From NCBI RefSeq assembly GCF_019249725.2, contig NZ_CP137559.1:1159501-1223500 (forward strand): a stretch of 64,000 bases of DNA. Reading direction: 5' to 3'. Positions 43,798 to 52,493 of this stretch are shown in pieces (position 1 is the first letter of the stretch; every line of letters begins with the position of its first letter). The position numbers and the translations under genes were made by a program. The notes under the pieces are model-generated. The model did not search any database, was not told the DNA's origin, and worked only from the letters and a program-made list of their open reading frames with translations. This DNA comes from Segatella hominis. GTDB lineage: Bacteria > Bacteroidota > Bacteroidia > Bacteroidales > Bacteroidaceae.

Positions 43798-46437
43798 ATG
43801 GACGAAAATCAGACTCTTGATCATGATAGAATCATGAAGATTAACATCGAGGAAGAAATGAAGTCATCCTATATCGACTATTCTATGTCGGTGATTGTGG
43901 CTCGTGCGCTTCCTGATGTACGCGATGGTTTCAAACCTGTACATCGTCGTATTCTCTACGGTATGTTGGGTATTGGAAACACCAGTGACAAACCATATAA
44001 GAAATGTGCGCGTGTAGTAGGTGAGGTACTCGGTAAGTATCACCCACACGGAGACTTTTCTGTATATGGTGCCCTTGTTCGTATGGGACAGGAATGGAAT
44101 ATGCGATACACCTTGATAGACGGACAGGGTAACTTCGGTTCTGTTGACGGCGACTCACCTGCTGCCATGCGTTATACAGAGTGCCGCCTCTCTAAGATGG
44201 GTGAGCACATCATGGATGACCTGGACAAGGAAACCGTAGATATGATGAACAACTTCGATGACACCCTTCAGGAGCCATCAGTGATGCCTACAAAGATTCC
44301 TAACCTTCTGGTTAATGGTGGTAATGGTATTGCAGTAGGTATGGCAACAAACATACCAACCCATAACCTGAGCGAGGTAATAGACGGATGCTGTGCCTAC
44401 ATAGACAATCCTGACATCGACACAGAAGGACTCATGAAATACATTCCTGCTCCAGATTTCCCTACAGGTGCTACTATCTATGGCATCCAGGGAGTAAAGG
44501 ATGCATACGAAACTGGACGTGGACGAATTGTTGTGAGAGCTACAGCTGAAATCGAAAGCGGAGATGCTCACGACAAAATCGTTATCACAGAGATTCCATA
44601 TGGTGTAAACAAGGAGCAACTTGTCATGGCTATTGCCGATCTTGCCAAGGAAGGTAGGGTAGATGGCATCGCCAATGTAAATGATGAATCAGGACGCCAG
44701 GGTATGCGTATCGTTGTAGATGTAAAGCGCGATGCCAATGCCAACGTTCTTTTGAACAAGTTGTTCAAGCTGACAGCCCTCCAAAGTTCATTCTCTGTCA
44801 ACTGTATCGCTCTTGTCAAAGGACGTCCTCGTCTGCTTACCCTCAAGGAATGCGTCAAGTACTTTGTGGAGCACCGTCATGACGTAACAATCCGCCGTAC
44901 CCAGTACGAGCTGAAGAAAGCACAGGAGCGTGCTCATATCCTGGAAGGTCTTATCATCGCATGCGATAATATCGACGAAGTTGTTCATATCATCCGCGCA
45001 AGCAAGACTCCTTCTGATGCACAACGCAATCTGGAGAAGCGCTTCGAACTGGACGAGATTCAGAGTAAGGCTATTGTTGATATGCGCTTGTCTCAGTTGA
45101 CAGGACTCCGTCTGGAGCAGTTGCATAATGAATTCAACGAATTGATGAAGACCATCGATTATTTGAATCAGATATTGAATGATCCAGAGCTTTGCAAGAA
45201 GGTAATGAAGGACGAACTCAACGAGGTAAAGGACAAGTATGGCGATGCACGCCGCACCATGATCAAACCTGACGACCATGAGTTCAACCCAGAAGATTTC
45301 TATCCAAACGACCCTGTGGTAATCACAGTCAGTCATCTCGGTTACATCAAGCGCACACCATTATCTGAGTTCCGTGAGCAGGCAAGAGGTGGAGTAGGTG
45401 CCAAAGGTGCCCGCACACGTGATAAGGACTTCACGGAGTTCATCTATCCTGCTACCATGCACCAGACCATGTTGTTCTTCACGAAGAAGGGACGCTGCTA
45501 CTGGCTCAAGTGCTATGAGATTCCAGAGGGTGACCGCAATTCTAAGGGACGAGCTATCCAGAACCTGCTCAATATTGAGAGCGATGACCAGGTGAACGCT
45601 TTCCTCCGCTTGAGAGGTTTGAATGATGCAGAGTTCATCAACAACCATTATGTGGTATTTGCTACCAAGAATGGTACAGTCAAGAAAACTTGTCTGGAAG
45701 CATACTCTCGTCCTCGTGCCAATGGTGTGATTGCTATCAATATCGTAGAGGGAGACGAGGTTGTAGATGTTCGCCTGACCAATGGTCACAATGAACTGAT
45801 TCTTGCCAACCGTAATGGTCGCGCTGTTCGTTTCGATGAAAATCAGATTCGTACCATGGGACGTACTTCTACTGGTGTTCGCGGTATGCGCCTCGATGAG
45901 GGTGACGATGCTTTGATTGGTATGATTGTAGTCAACGATCCTGAGCATGAGACCGTGATGGTTGTGAGTGAGCAGGGCTACGGCAAACGTTCCGATGTTA
46001 TTGACTATCGAGTAACTAATCGTGGTGGTAAGGGTGTGAAGACGCTCAATATCACAGAAAAGACAGGACGACTGGTAGCCATCAAGAACGTAACAGACGA
46101 CAACGACCTGATGATAATTAATCAGAGTGGTATCGTAATCCGACTTGCTGTGGCAGACTGCCGTGTAATGGGTCGTGCTACTCAAGGTGTCCGCCTCATC
46201 AATCTGACAAAAAAGAATGATGTCATCGCCAGCGTATGCAAGGTGATGAGTTCTGAACTCGAAGCATCAGTAGAGGAGGAGAGTCGTTCTGCCTGGGCTA
46301 AGAAGAGCGAAGAAATCGAGAATGACAACGTAGGTGCAATGACTGCAGAAGAGGCTGCCGAGGCAGAAGCTCATCTCGATAACGAAGCTACAGAGTCTGA
46401 GGACAATACTGACACAGGGAACGTGGATTTCGAATAA
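43798..46437 (+). CDS. gyrA: DNA gyrase subunit A, with Phe at the quinolone Ser83 position
   Basis: GyrA cuts and rejoins DNA in gyrase. The 879-residue protein begins MDENQTLDHDRIMKINIEEE, has GFKPVHRRILYGM, the catalytic Tyr126 in AAMRYTECR, the GyrA box QARGGVG and six C-terminal beta-pinwheel blades, then an acidic tail. The quinolone region reads KYHPHGDFSVYGALVRM: Phe87 stands where E. coli has Ser83 (B. fragilis Ser82), encoded by TTT at 44056-44058. Gly91 matches E. coli Asp87, but that site varies in Bacteroidetes. The Ser-to-Phe change is a known fluoroquinolone-resistance substitution. Confidence 0.97.
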   Translation: MDENQTLDHDRIMKINIEEEMKSSYIDYSMSVIVARALPDVRDGFKPVHRRILYGMLGIGNTSDKPYKKCARVVGEVLGKYHPHGDFSVYGALVRMGQEWNMRYTLIDGQGNFGSVDGDSPAAMRYTECRLSKMGEHIMDDLDKETVDMMNNFDDTLQEPSVMPTKIPNLLVNGGNGIAVGMATNIPTHNLSEVIDGCCAYIDNPDIDTEGLMKYIPAPDFPTGATIYGIQGVKDAYETGRGRIVVRATAEIESGDAHDKIVITEIPYGVNKEQLVMAIADLAKEGRVDGIANVNDESGRQGMRIVVDVKRDANANVLLNKLFKLTALQSSFSVNCIALVKGRPRLLTLKECVKYFVEHRHDVTIRRTQYELKKAQERAHILEGLIIACDNIDEVVHIIRASKTPSDAQRNLEKRFELDEIQSKAIVDMRLSQLTGLRLEQLHNEFNELMKTIDYLNQILNDPELCKKVMKDELNEVKDKYGDARRTMIKPDDHEFNPEDFYPNDPVVITVSHLGYIKRTPLSEFREQARGGVGAKGARTRDKDFTEFIYPATMHQTMLFFTKKGRCYWLKCYEIPEGDRNSKGRAIQNLLNIESDDQVNAFLRLRGLNDAEFINNHYVVFATKNGTVKKTCLEAYSRPRANGVIAINIVEGDEVVDVRLTNGHNELILANRNGRAVRFDENQIRTMGRTSTGVRGMRLDEGDDALIGMIVVNDPEHETVMVVSEQGYGKRSDVIDYRVTNRGGKGVKTLNITEKTGRLVAIKNVTDDNDLMIINQSGIVIRLAVADCRVMGRATQGVRLINLTKKNDVIASVCKVMSSELEASVEEESRSAWAKKSEEIENDNVGAMTAEEAAEAEAHLDNEATESEDNTDTGNVDFE

Positions 46438-46491
46438 ACGAAAAGACGTGTAAAGAATAAATAATAACAACTTTTAAACTCATTAAGAAAA

Positions 46492-47703
46492 ATGAAAAAG
46501 TTAATGATTGCAGCTATGATGGTACTAGGTGCCACATCAGCTTTCGCTGGAGACAGCGATGCACTCAAGGCAGTACTCAAAGCCAAGACTTATGCAGATG
46601 CTAAGGCTTTGGTAGAGCAAAACCTCGGTTCAATGGCTAATGATGCTGAAAAAGCTAAGGCCTACAACTACCTCGTAGAACTCTCTATGAGGCAGTTTAA
46701 CGACCAGCAGAGCATCCAGCAGACCAATCAGATTATGAAGAAGAACGACCCAGTTGACGAGGCAGCTATGTCTGAGGGCGCTTACAATGCATTGATCAAT
46801 GCTATTGAGTGCTACAAGTACGATCAGCTTCCTAACGCTAAGGGTAAGATTGCTCCTAAGTTTAACAACAACGCTAATCGTGTATGGAGTGCTCGTATTC
46901 AGCTCGTTAATGCTGGTCAGACTGCAGCTCAGAACAACAAGGAGGCTGACGTATTGAAGTATTGGGGTGCATTCCTTGATACAGACAATGAGCCTCTCTT
47001 CGCTTCTGTTGACCAGAAGCAGAAGGATAGCGAGAAGGAGTATATTGGTCAGGTTGCTCTCTTTGCAGCCCGTTATGCATACCAGGCTAAGGATCCTGCC
47101 CGTTGCGAGAAGTATTGCGACATAGCCATGAAGAGCGAGAAGGAAGCAAAGGATGCCCTCAACCTCAAACTCTATGTAATGAAGGATGGTTTGAAGACTC
47201 ACGAGGATTCTCTTGCTTATGTTAACAAGCTTAAGGATATCTTTGCGCAGGACGAGACCAATGAGGTTATACTCGATGGTTTGAACTCTATGTATTCTTC
47301 ATTAAAGATGGAGAAGGAGCAGACTGATCTTTTGGACAATGCTATCGCAAAGAACCCTAACAACTTCGTAGCTCTTGCCAACAAGGGTATGATGTATATC
47401 CAGAAGAATGATGCAGACAATGCTATCAAGTATCTGAAGAAAGCATTGGAGATTCAGCCAGAAAATGGTACTGTCATGGTTTATCTCGGTGCATGCTTGA
47501 ACGTTAAGGCTTCTAATCTTCAGGATCCTAACGGACGTAAGGTAGTTTACCAGGAGTCTATCAAGTACCTCGACAAGGCTAAGGAGCTCGATCCAGAGAA
47601 GAAGCAGTACAACTGGGGTTACAACCGCTACCAGGCTTATTATGGTCTCTATGGTCCTAATGATCCTAAGACCAAGCAGGCTGAGGCTGATAGCCAGAAC
47701 TAA
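46492..47703 (+). CDS. Secreted tetratricopeptide-repeat protein
   Basis: The 403-residue protein has a signal peptide (MKKLMIAAMMVLGATSAFA, cleavage before GDSD). The C-terminal half contains TPR-like repeats, clearest in NFVALANKGMMYIQKNDADN and AIKYLKKALEIQPENGTVMVYLG. It is periplasmic or surface-bound and likely a protein-interaction scaffold; similar TPR proteins of Prevotella are abundant and of unknown role. Codon use is strongly biased to preferred codons (many AAG, GCT, CTC), so it is probably highly expressed. It starts 54 bases after gyrA. Confidence 0.85.
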   Translation: MKKLMIAAMMVLGATSAFAGDSDALKAVLKAKTYADAKALVEQNLGSMANDAEKAKAYNYLVELSMRQFNDQQSIQQTNQIMKKNDPVDEAAMSEGAYNALINAIECYKYDQLPNAKGKIAPKFNNNANRVWSARIQLVNAGQTAAQNNKEADVLKYWGAFLDTDNEPLFASVDQKQKDSEKEYIGQVALFAARYAYQAKDPARCEKYCDIAMKSEKEAKDALNLKLYVMKDGLKTHEDSLAYVNKLKDIFAQDETNEVILDGLNSMYSSLKMEKEQTDLLDNAIAKNPNNFVALANKGMMYIQKNDADNAIKYLKKALEIQPENGTVMVYLGACLNVKASNLQDPNGRKVVYQESIKYLDKAKELDPEKKQYNWGYNRYQAYYGLYGPNDPKTKQAEADSQN

Positions 47704-47716
47704 TTAAGATCTATAA

Positions 47717-47753
47717 ATCCTACGATTATAAAATCATCATATAATCGTAGGAT
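47717..47753 (+). terminator. First hairpin after the TPR gene
   Basis: A perfect 14-bp stem (47717-47730 with 47740-47753) with a 9-base loop, but no T-run directly after; it may protect the mRNA end rather than terminate. Confidence 0.5.
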
Positions 47754-47765
47754 GAAAGAATAAAT

Positions 47766-47816
47766 AAAAGACTTCAAAGGAGGCATTGTTTTGTCTTCAT
47801 TGAAGTCTTTTTTTTT
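47766..47816 (+). terminator. Terminator after the TPR gene
   Basis: AAAAGACTTCA pairs with TGAAGTCTTTT across a 24-base loop and is followed by T residues. Confidence 0.8.
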
Positions 47817-47998
47817 CAAATTAACCTAAAACTATCATCATCACAGTTGTCCAGATTGAATTTTGAAATATCCAAAAGATTCTGGCATTTTAGTCATGAT
47901 TACAGTTTTATTTAGACAATAACGATTTCGTCTATTTATCATAATTTATAAATCAGGATGATTTCTTATCCATATTATAATAGGTAAACCTTCACAAA

Positions 47999-48955
47999 TT
48001 ATGGGTTCACCACATTGATAGGATGCCCCTCAATAAAGGCTTTAACATTTGCAGCAACTTGCTTATTCAATCGAGTTCTTGCTTCTAAAGTGGCCCAGGC
48101 GATATGAGGAGTAATAAAGGCATTCGGCTCTTTGAAAAGTGGATTGTCCTGAGCTGGCGGTTCCTGTGTCATCACATCTGCGCCATAGGCTCCAAGCTTA
48201 CCATGATGCAAAGCAGAAGCCACAGCTTCTTCATCAACCAGCGGACCGCGTCCCGTATTAATCAGAATACAGGAAGGTTTCATCTTTTTCAGACTGTCTG
48301 TATTGACGAAATGGTAAGTATCATCTGTCAACGGACAATGCAGTGACAAGATATCAGATACAGCTAAAAGTCCATCCTTGCTTACTTTGGTTATCCAATC
48401 AGGCAAATCACAGGCATTCTTACTGGTGCAGGCATAAACGTCCATTCCGAAATCACGAGCTATAGTAGCAACTTTCATACCGATATTGCCAAGTCCCATA
48501 ATTCCCAGGCATTTACCGGACAATTCCATAAGCGGTGTATCCCAATAACAGAAATCCTTATTATAAGCCCAGCGCTCATTGCGATTTTCGAGCGTGTAAT
48601 GTTCAACTCTGTTTGTTATTGCCAAAATAAGCGCGAATGTCATTTGTGCAACACTATCAGTACTATATGCAGGAATATTGGTTACGACTACACCATGACG
48701 TTTGGCAGCCTCAATATCAACCACATTATAGCCAGTGGCCTGAATACCTATATATTTCAGTTTTGGAAGCTGATCTAAAGTTTCAGAATCTATTTGCACC
48801 TTATTTATTAATATAATATCAGCATCTTTAGCACGCTCGATTTTTTCTTCATCTGTTGTACGGGGATAAACAGTAACGTTTCCCAATTGCTCCAAAAGAT
48901 TCCAATTCAAGTCGCCGGGATTAGAAGCATAACCATCTAAAATTACTATATTCAT
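47999..48955 (-). CDS. D-2-hydroxyacid dehydrogenase
   Basis: Starting at MNIVILDGYASNPGDLNW, the 318-residue enzyme has the NAD-binding GLGNIGMKVATIARDFGMDV and the catalytic set: Arg in NTGRGPLV, Glu in MTQEPP, His in TPHIAWAT. It belongs with the glycerate/hydroxypyruvate and phosphoglycerate-type dehydrogenases, acting on a small 2-hydroxy acid; the exact substrate cannot be read. ATGs at 48958 and 48967 are alternatives a few codons upstream. Confidence 0.9.
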   Translation of the reverse strand: MNIVILDGYASNPGDLNWNLLEQLGNVTVYPRTTDEEKIERAKDADIILINKVQIDSETLDQLPKLKYIGIQATGYNVVDIEAAKRHGVVVTNIPAYSTDSVAQMTFALILAITNRVEHYTLENRNERWAYNKDFCYWDTPLMELSGKCLGIMGLGNIGMKVATIARDFGMDVYACTSKNACDLPDWITKVSKDGLLAVSDILSLHCPLTDDTYHFVNTDSLKKMKPSCILINTGRGPLVDEEAVASALHHGKLGAYGADVMTQEPPAQDNPLFKEPNAFITPHIAWATLEARTRLNKQVAANVKAFIEGHPINVVNP

Positions 48956-48996
48956 CATATTCTTCAAATTAATGTTGATTGTTCATAAAATCAATG

Positions 48997-49027
48997 CAAA
49001 AATACACAATTTCTGAGAAACATCAAA
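48997..49027 (-). promoter_or_regulatory. Promoter of the 2-hydroxyacid dehydrogenase gene
   Basis: TTTG (49024-49027) and TATTTTTG (48997-49004) on the minus strand are 19 bases apart. Confidence 0.65.
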
Positions 49028-49337
49028 GAAAATAAATAAGAAAATTCAATAAGAAAACAACAAATTATAGATTAAAGAAAAACAGATATATGAAGGAAGA
49101 AATACAAAAGATTTCGATAAATAAAACTGAGAGTAAATCAGGAACTAATCCCCCCTTCTACAACATTCTACTATTAAGTTGTAAGCAACATTATGATTAA
49201 TAGGAAATAGTTTGTATAACAAAAAGTAATAAATAAACCCCTACCGATATTTTATCCTTCTGTCTGGAAATAAAATTCTAAGAAGCAAAACTAATCCCAC
49301 AATATAACCTATTAAAATCTCTTTCTCATCAATTAAA

Positions 49338-49372
49338 AAGGAGAACATTTGAAATATCCAAATATTCTCCTT
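49338..49372 (-). terminator. Terminator of the rnf operon
   Basis: An inverted repeat (AAGGAGAA with TTCTCCTT, plus an inner ATTTG/CAAAT pair) is followed on the minus strand by TTTTT. It lies 134 bases past the rnfA stop. Confidence 0.7.
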
Positions 49373-49505
49373 CAAACTATACCAATTATAACAATCGTAT
49401 TTAAATCAAAAATCTAAATACTTTTAAGATTCGAAAACAATGCCCACATTTTTTTGTATGGACATCTTAAAAAGCTATTCTTATTCGCGAAAACATTCAG
49501 AATAC

Positions 49506-50108
49506 TTAGTTCAAACCGAATAAAGCCTTCAGACCACCATCTACACCAGAGAATCCCATAAAGGCCAAACTGAGTAATGATGCGGTAATAAGCACAATAG
49601 CCATTCCCTGCATACCCTTAGGAATACGAACCAAAGCCTGCTGCTCACGGATACCAGCAAAAACAATCAGAGCCAGAGCAAAACCCAAAGCTGTAGAGAA
49701 TGCATAAACGACACTCTCCAAAAGATTGAAATCTTTCTGGATAACCAAGATGGCTACACCAAGCACTGCACAGTTGGTAGTAATCAATGGAAGGAAAATT
49801 CCAAGAGCCTGATAAAGTGCAGGGGAAACTTTCTTGAGGATGATCTCAACCATCTGTACCAAGGCTGCTATCACAAGGATAAATGCCAGAGTCTGGAGAT
49901 ATTGCAATCCGAATGGATCGAGTACATACTTCTGAACACACCAAGTTATGATGGTTGCCAAGGTCAAGACAAAGGCGATGGCTCCACCCATACCGATGGC
50001 TGTATCAATCTTCTTCGATACGCCCAAAAAAGGACAGATACCGAGGAACTGCGACAAGACGATATTGTTAACGAATATCGCAGAGATAAATATCAATAAA
50101 TATTCCAT
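49506..50108 (-). CDS. rnfA: Rnf complex subunit RnfA (RsxA)
   Basis: RnfA is a membrane subunit of the ion-pumping ferredoxin:NAD+ oxidoreductase. The 200-residue protein has six membrane helices and the family stretches VNNIVLSQFLGICPFLGVS and PLITTNCAVLGVAI. The conserved Cys in each half (FLGICPF, TTNCAVLG) are ligands of the Fe-S cluster shared with RnfE. It closes the seven-gene rseC-rnfBCDGEA set and starts 5 bases after rnfE. Confidence 0.95.
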   Translation of the reverse strand: MEYLLIFISAIFVNNIVLSQFLGICPFLGVSKKIDTAIGMGGAIAFVLTLATIITWCVQKYVLDPFGLQYLQTLAFILVIAALVQMVEIILKKVSPALYQALGIFLPLITTNCAVLGVAILVIQKDFNLLESVVYAFSTALGFALALIVFAGIREQQALVRIPKGMQGMAIVLITASLLSLAFMGFSGVDGGLKALFGLN

Positions 50109-50113
50109 AATTT

Positions 50114-50698
50114 CTATTTCTTAACCTTATTAAATATTGCTATAATGTATCCCAATGTGAGGAATGCACCAGGAGGCAAGATGAATACCAGAATGTTAGT
50201 AGTCTCAGGCAACAAGGCGATGCCAAAGATACTGCCTGCCCCTAAAATCTCACGGGCACAACCAAGAAGCGTCAAGGCAAGGGTGAATCCCAAACCGCAA
50301 CCTACTCCATCTACCAAACTGGACAGAGGCGAGTTCTTTGCTGCAAAACTCTCTGCACGGCCCAAGATGATACAGTTTACGACAATCAGCGGAATATAGA
50401 TACCCAAAGCCTGGTTGATGCTATCTGGAGCATAAGCACTCATTACCATCTGAAGGATTGTAACGAAAGCTGCAATCACTACGATAAACACAGGGATGCG
50501 AACCATATCCGGAGTAATCTTCTTGATACAAGAAATTACAAAGTTGGTACAAATCAGCACTGCCATAGTAGCTAATCCCATAGAGAGACCATTGATGGCG
50601 CTGGTTGTTGTAGCCAAGGTAGGACACATACCGAGAAGCAACACGAAGGTTGGATTCTCCTTGATGAGTCCGTTCATCAAAATCTTAACATTACTCAT
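50114..50698 (-). CDS. rnfE: Rnf complex subunit RnfE (RsxE)
   Basis: RnfE pairs with RnfA in the membrane core. The 194-residue, six-helix protein has FVLLLGMCPTLATTTSA and PLIVVNCIILGRAESFA, each with the conserved Cys. It follows rnfG by 6 bases. The gene order (B, C, D, G, E, A) is the Bacteroidetes order. Confidence 0.95.
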   Translation of the reverse strand: MSNVKILMNGLIKENPTFVLLLGMCPTLATTTSAINGLSMGLATMAVLICTNFVISCIKKITPDMVRIPVFIVVIAAFVTILQMVMSAYAPDSINQALGIYIPLIVVNCIILGRAESFAAKNSPLSSLVDGVGCGLGFTLALTLLGCAREILGAGSIFGIALLPETTNILVFILPPGAFLTLGYIIAIFNKVKK

Positions 50699-50704
50699 AT
50701 CGGC

Positions 50705-51379
50705 TTATCCTTTCTTTTCATTTTGTTCAACTTTTGCTGCATCACCCTCACCTTCGGCATGCTTGGTAGCACCACTCTCACCATCTACCTGCTTACCGGA
50801 ATAGACCTTGTAAGCCTGATTGATGGCTTTAAGGAAAGCACGGCTGGTAATTGTAGAAGCAGTTATCGCATCTACAGCATTGCCACTCTTATCATCCTTA
50901 CTTACGTGAAGGTCGCCATCCTTTGGAGTCATACCAATAACACTACCCTTTCCGTCTTTCTGGAACCATGTGGCAGCCTTAGCTCCCAAGCCAGGAGTCT
51001 CAGAAGCCTGAAGAATGGTATAACCTAAGATCTTACCTTCGGTATCGAAACCAACAAGTACCTTCACATCGCCACCGAAGCCACCGGTTGTACTCTCTAC
51101 GGCAGTACCCAACTGCTTGCCACTCTTGTCTGAACAATTATGAAGTACAAAAGTAAACTCCTTACCACCAAACTCCTGCTTCACCTCTTGAGGAGCTGCC
51201 ACCTGAAGTTGATCAGTACCCATCACGCTTTTGATACCAGCAGCCAGACTCTGTTCATCCTTTTCAGCAATAGGACCAGAAGTAAGATGATTGATATAAG
51301 CAAGAACGGCACCTACGATGAGCGCTACGCCCACCAGAACAAGCACCATGTTCTTTAATGATGATTCTAATTTCTGCAT
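50705..51379 (-). CDS. rnfG: Rnf complex subunit RnfG (covalent FMN)
   Basis: RnfG is a periplasm-facing subunit with covalently bound FMN. The 224-residue protein has one N-terminal membrane helix (residues 10-28), and DAITASTITSRAF matches the flavinylation motif, with the Thr of the TIT part as the FMN site. The C-terminal 30 residues are charged. It follows rnfD by 13 bases. Confidence 0.93.
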   Translation of the reverse strand: MQKLESSLKNMVLVLVGVALIVGAVLAYINHLTSGPIAEKDEQSLAAGIKSVMGTDQLQVAAPQEVKQEFGGKEFTFVLHNCSDKSGKQLGTAVESTTGGFGGDVKVLVGFDTEGKILGYTILQASETPGLGAKAATWFQKDGKGSVIGMTPKDGDLHVSKDDKSGNAVDAITASTITSRAFLKAINQAYKVYSGKQVDGESGATKHAEGEGDAAKVEQNEKKG

Positions 51380-51392
51380 GTCTCAGTCCTCC

Positions 51393-52394
51393 TTATTTCT
51401 TAGCAGGCTTCTCACCGAAGCGCTTTGGTTTAACATATGTGTTAATAAGAGGTGTGAACGCATTCATGATTAGAATGGCGAACGACATACCTTCTGGATA
51501 GCTACCCCAGTTGCGGATAATGATGGTCAGAAGACCGATACAAACTCCATAAATGAGCATACCCTTATGAGTCATTGGAGAGGTAACATAATCAGTTGCC
51601 ATAAAGATGGCACCGAGCATCAAACCTCCACTTAAAATGACTGCAAATGGATTGGCATAAACAGGGTTAGCCAAGTGCATCAGACCGCTAAATACAAATA
51701 CGGTAGCGATGATGCTGACAGGAATATGCCAGGTGATAACCTTCTTCCAAAGCATGTAAGCCAAACCAAGCAAGAGAGCGACAGCACAAACTTCACCAGT
51801 AGTACCAGCTCCAAACGTATCGCCAGTTGCTCCGAAAAGCAAACTCAAAGAATCAGGCAACTGATTCAGAAGAGAAGCATCACCAGTCTTGATGGCTGTC
51901 TTCATAATCGCCAATGGTGTTGCACCTGTTGTAGCATCAGTATAGCTGAGCATCTGTCCAGCTACTGGCCATGAAGTCATCTGGGCAGGGAAACTGACGA
52001 GCAGGAAGCAACGACCTACCAACGCAGGATTGAAAGGATTGTTACCCAAACCGCCGAAAGTCATCTTACCTACACCGATGGCAAACAAGGCACCGATAAT
52101 AATGATCCAAAGAGGAAGGTTACTTGGCAAGTTCATGCCGAGCAGAAGACCGGTGATAATAGCAGAACCATCAAGCAAACTAGTCTCCTCCTTTAGGAGA
52201 TATTTTGTAATTGCCCACTCAAAGAAAACGCAGGCTGCCACTGAGGTAAGCAGTACAACTACTGAACCTAAGCCGAAGAAATAGATAGAGGCGAGAATGG
52301 CAGGCACGAGAGCGATAATCACACCGTACATATTCTTCTCCACGCTCTCATTTCCATGGGCATGTGGCGATAATGAAACGATTAATTTTCCCAT
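51393..52394 (-). CDS. rnfD: Rnf complex subunit RnfD (covalent FMN)
   Basis: RnfD is the large membrane subunit with a second covalent FMN. The 333-residue protein has about nine helices; NPFNPALVGRCFLLVSFPAQMTSWP is the family core, and DATTGATPLAI includes the flavin-attachment Thr. A 99-base gap with two 22-bp repeats separates it from rnfC. Confidence 0.93.
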   Translation of the reverse strand: MGKLIVSLSPHAHGNESVEKNMYGVIIALVPAILASIYFFGLGSVVVLLTSVAACVFFEWAITKYLLKEETSLLDGSAIITGLLLGMNLPSNLPLWIIIIGALFAIGVGKMTFGGLGNNPFNPALVGRCFLLVSFPAQMTSWPVAGQMLSYTDATTGATPLAIMKTAIKTGDASLLNQLPDSLSLLFGATGDTFGAGTTGEVCAVALLLGLAYMLWKKVITWHIPVSIIATVFVFSGLMHLANPVYANPFAVILSGGLMLGAIFMATDYVTSPMTHKGMLIYGVCIGLLTIIIRNWGSYPEGMSFAILIMNAFTPLINTYVKPKRFGEKPAKK

Positions 52395-52444
52395 TTTATC
52401 TTTTAAATTCTTTCGTAAATGAATTTTCTTTAGATTCTTTTCTC

Positions 52445-52488
52445 AATGAAATTCCTTCTTGATGCGAATGAAATTTCTTCTTGACGTG
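52445..52488 (-). repeat. Two tandem 22-bp units between rnfC and rnfD
   Basis: Units at 52445-52466 and 52467-52488 differ at four positions; a third partial unit runs into the rnfC stop region. The repeats lie in what is otherwise a tightly packed operon and lengthen the spacer. Confidence 0.8.
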
Positions 52489-52493
52489 AATGA

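Larger units (their letters stand above)
48968..49505. other. AT-rich spacer between rnfA and the dehydrogenase gene
   Basis: No gene-like frame is present. It holds the dehydrogenase promoter and, at 49338-49372, the rnf terminator; 49028-49337 is AT-rich with nothing else I can name. Confidence 0.6.
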
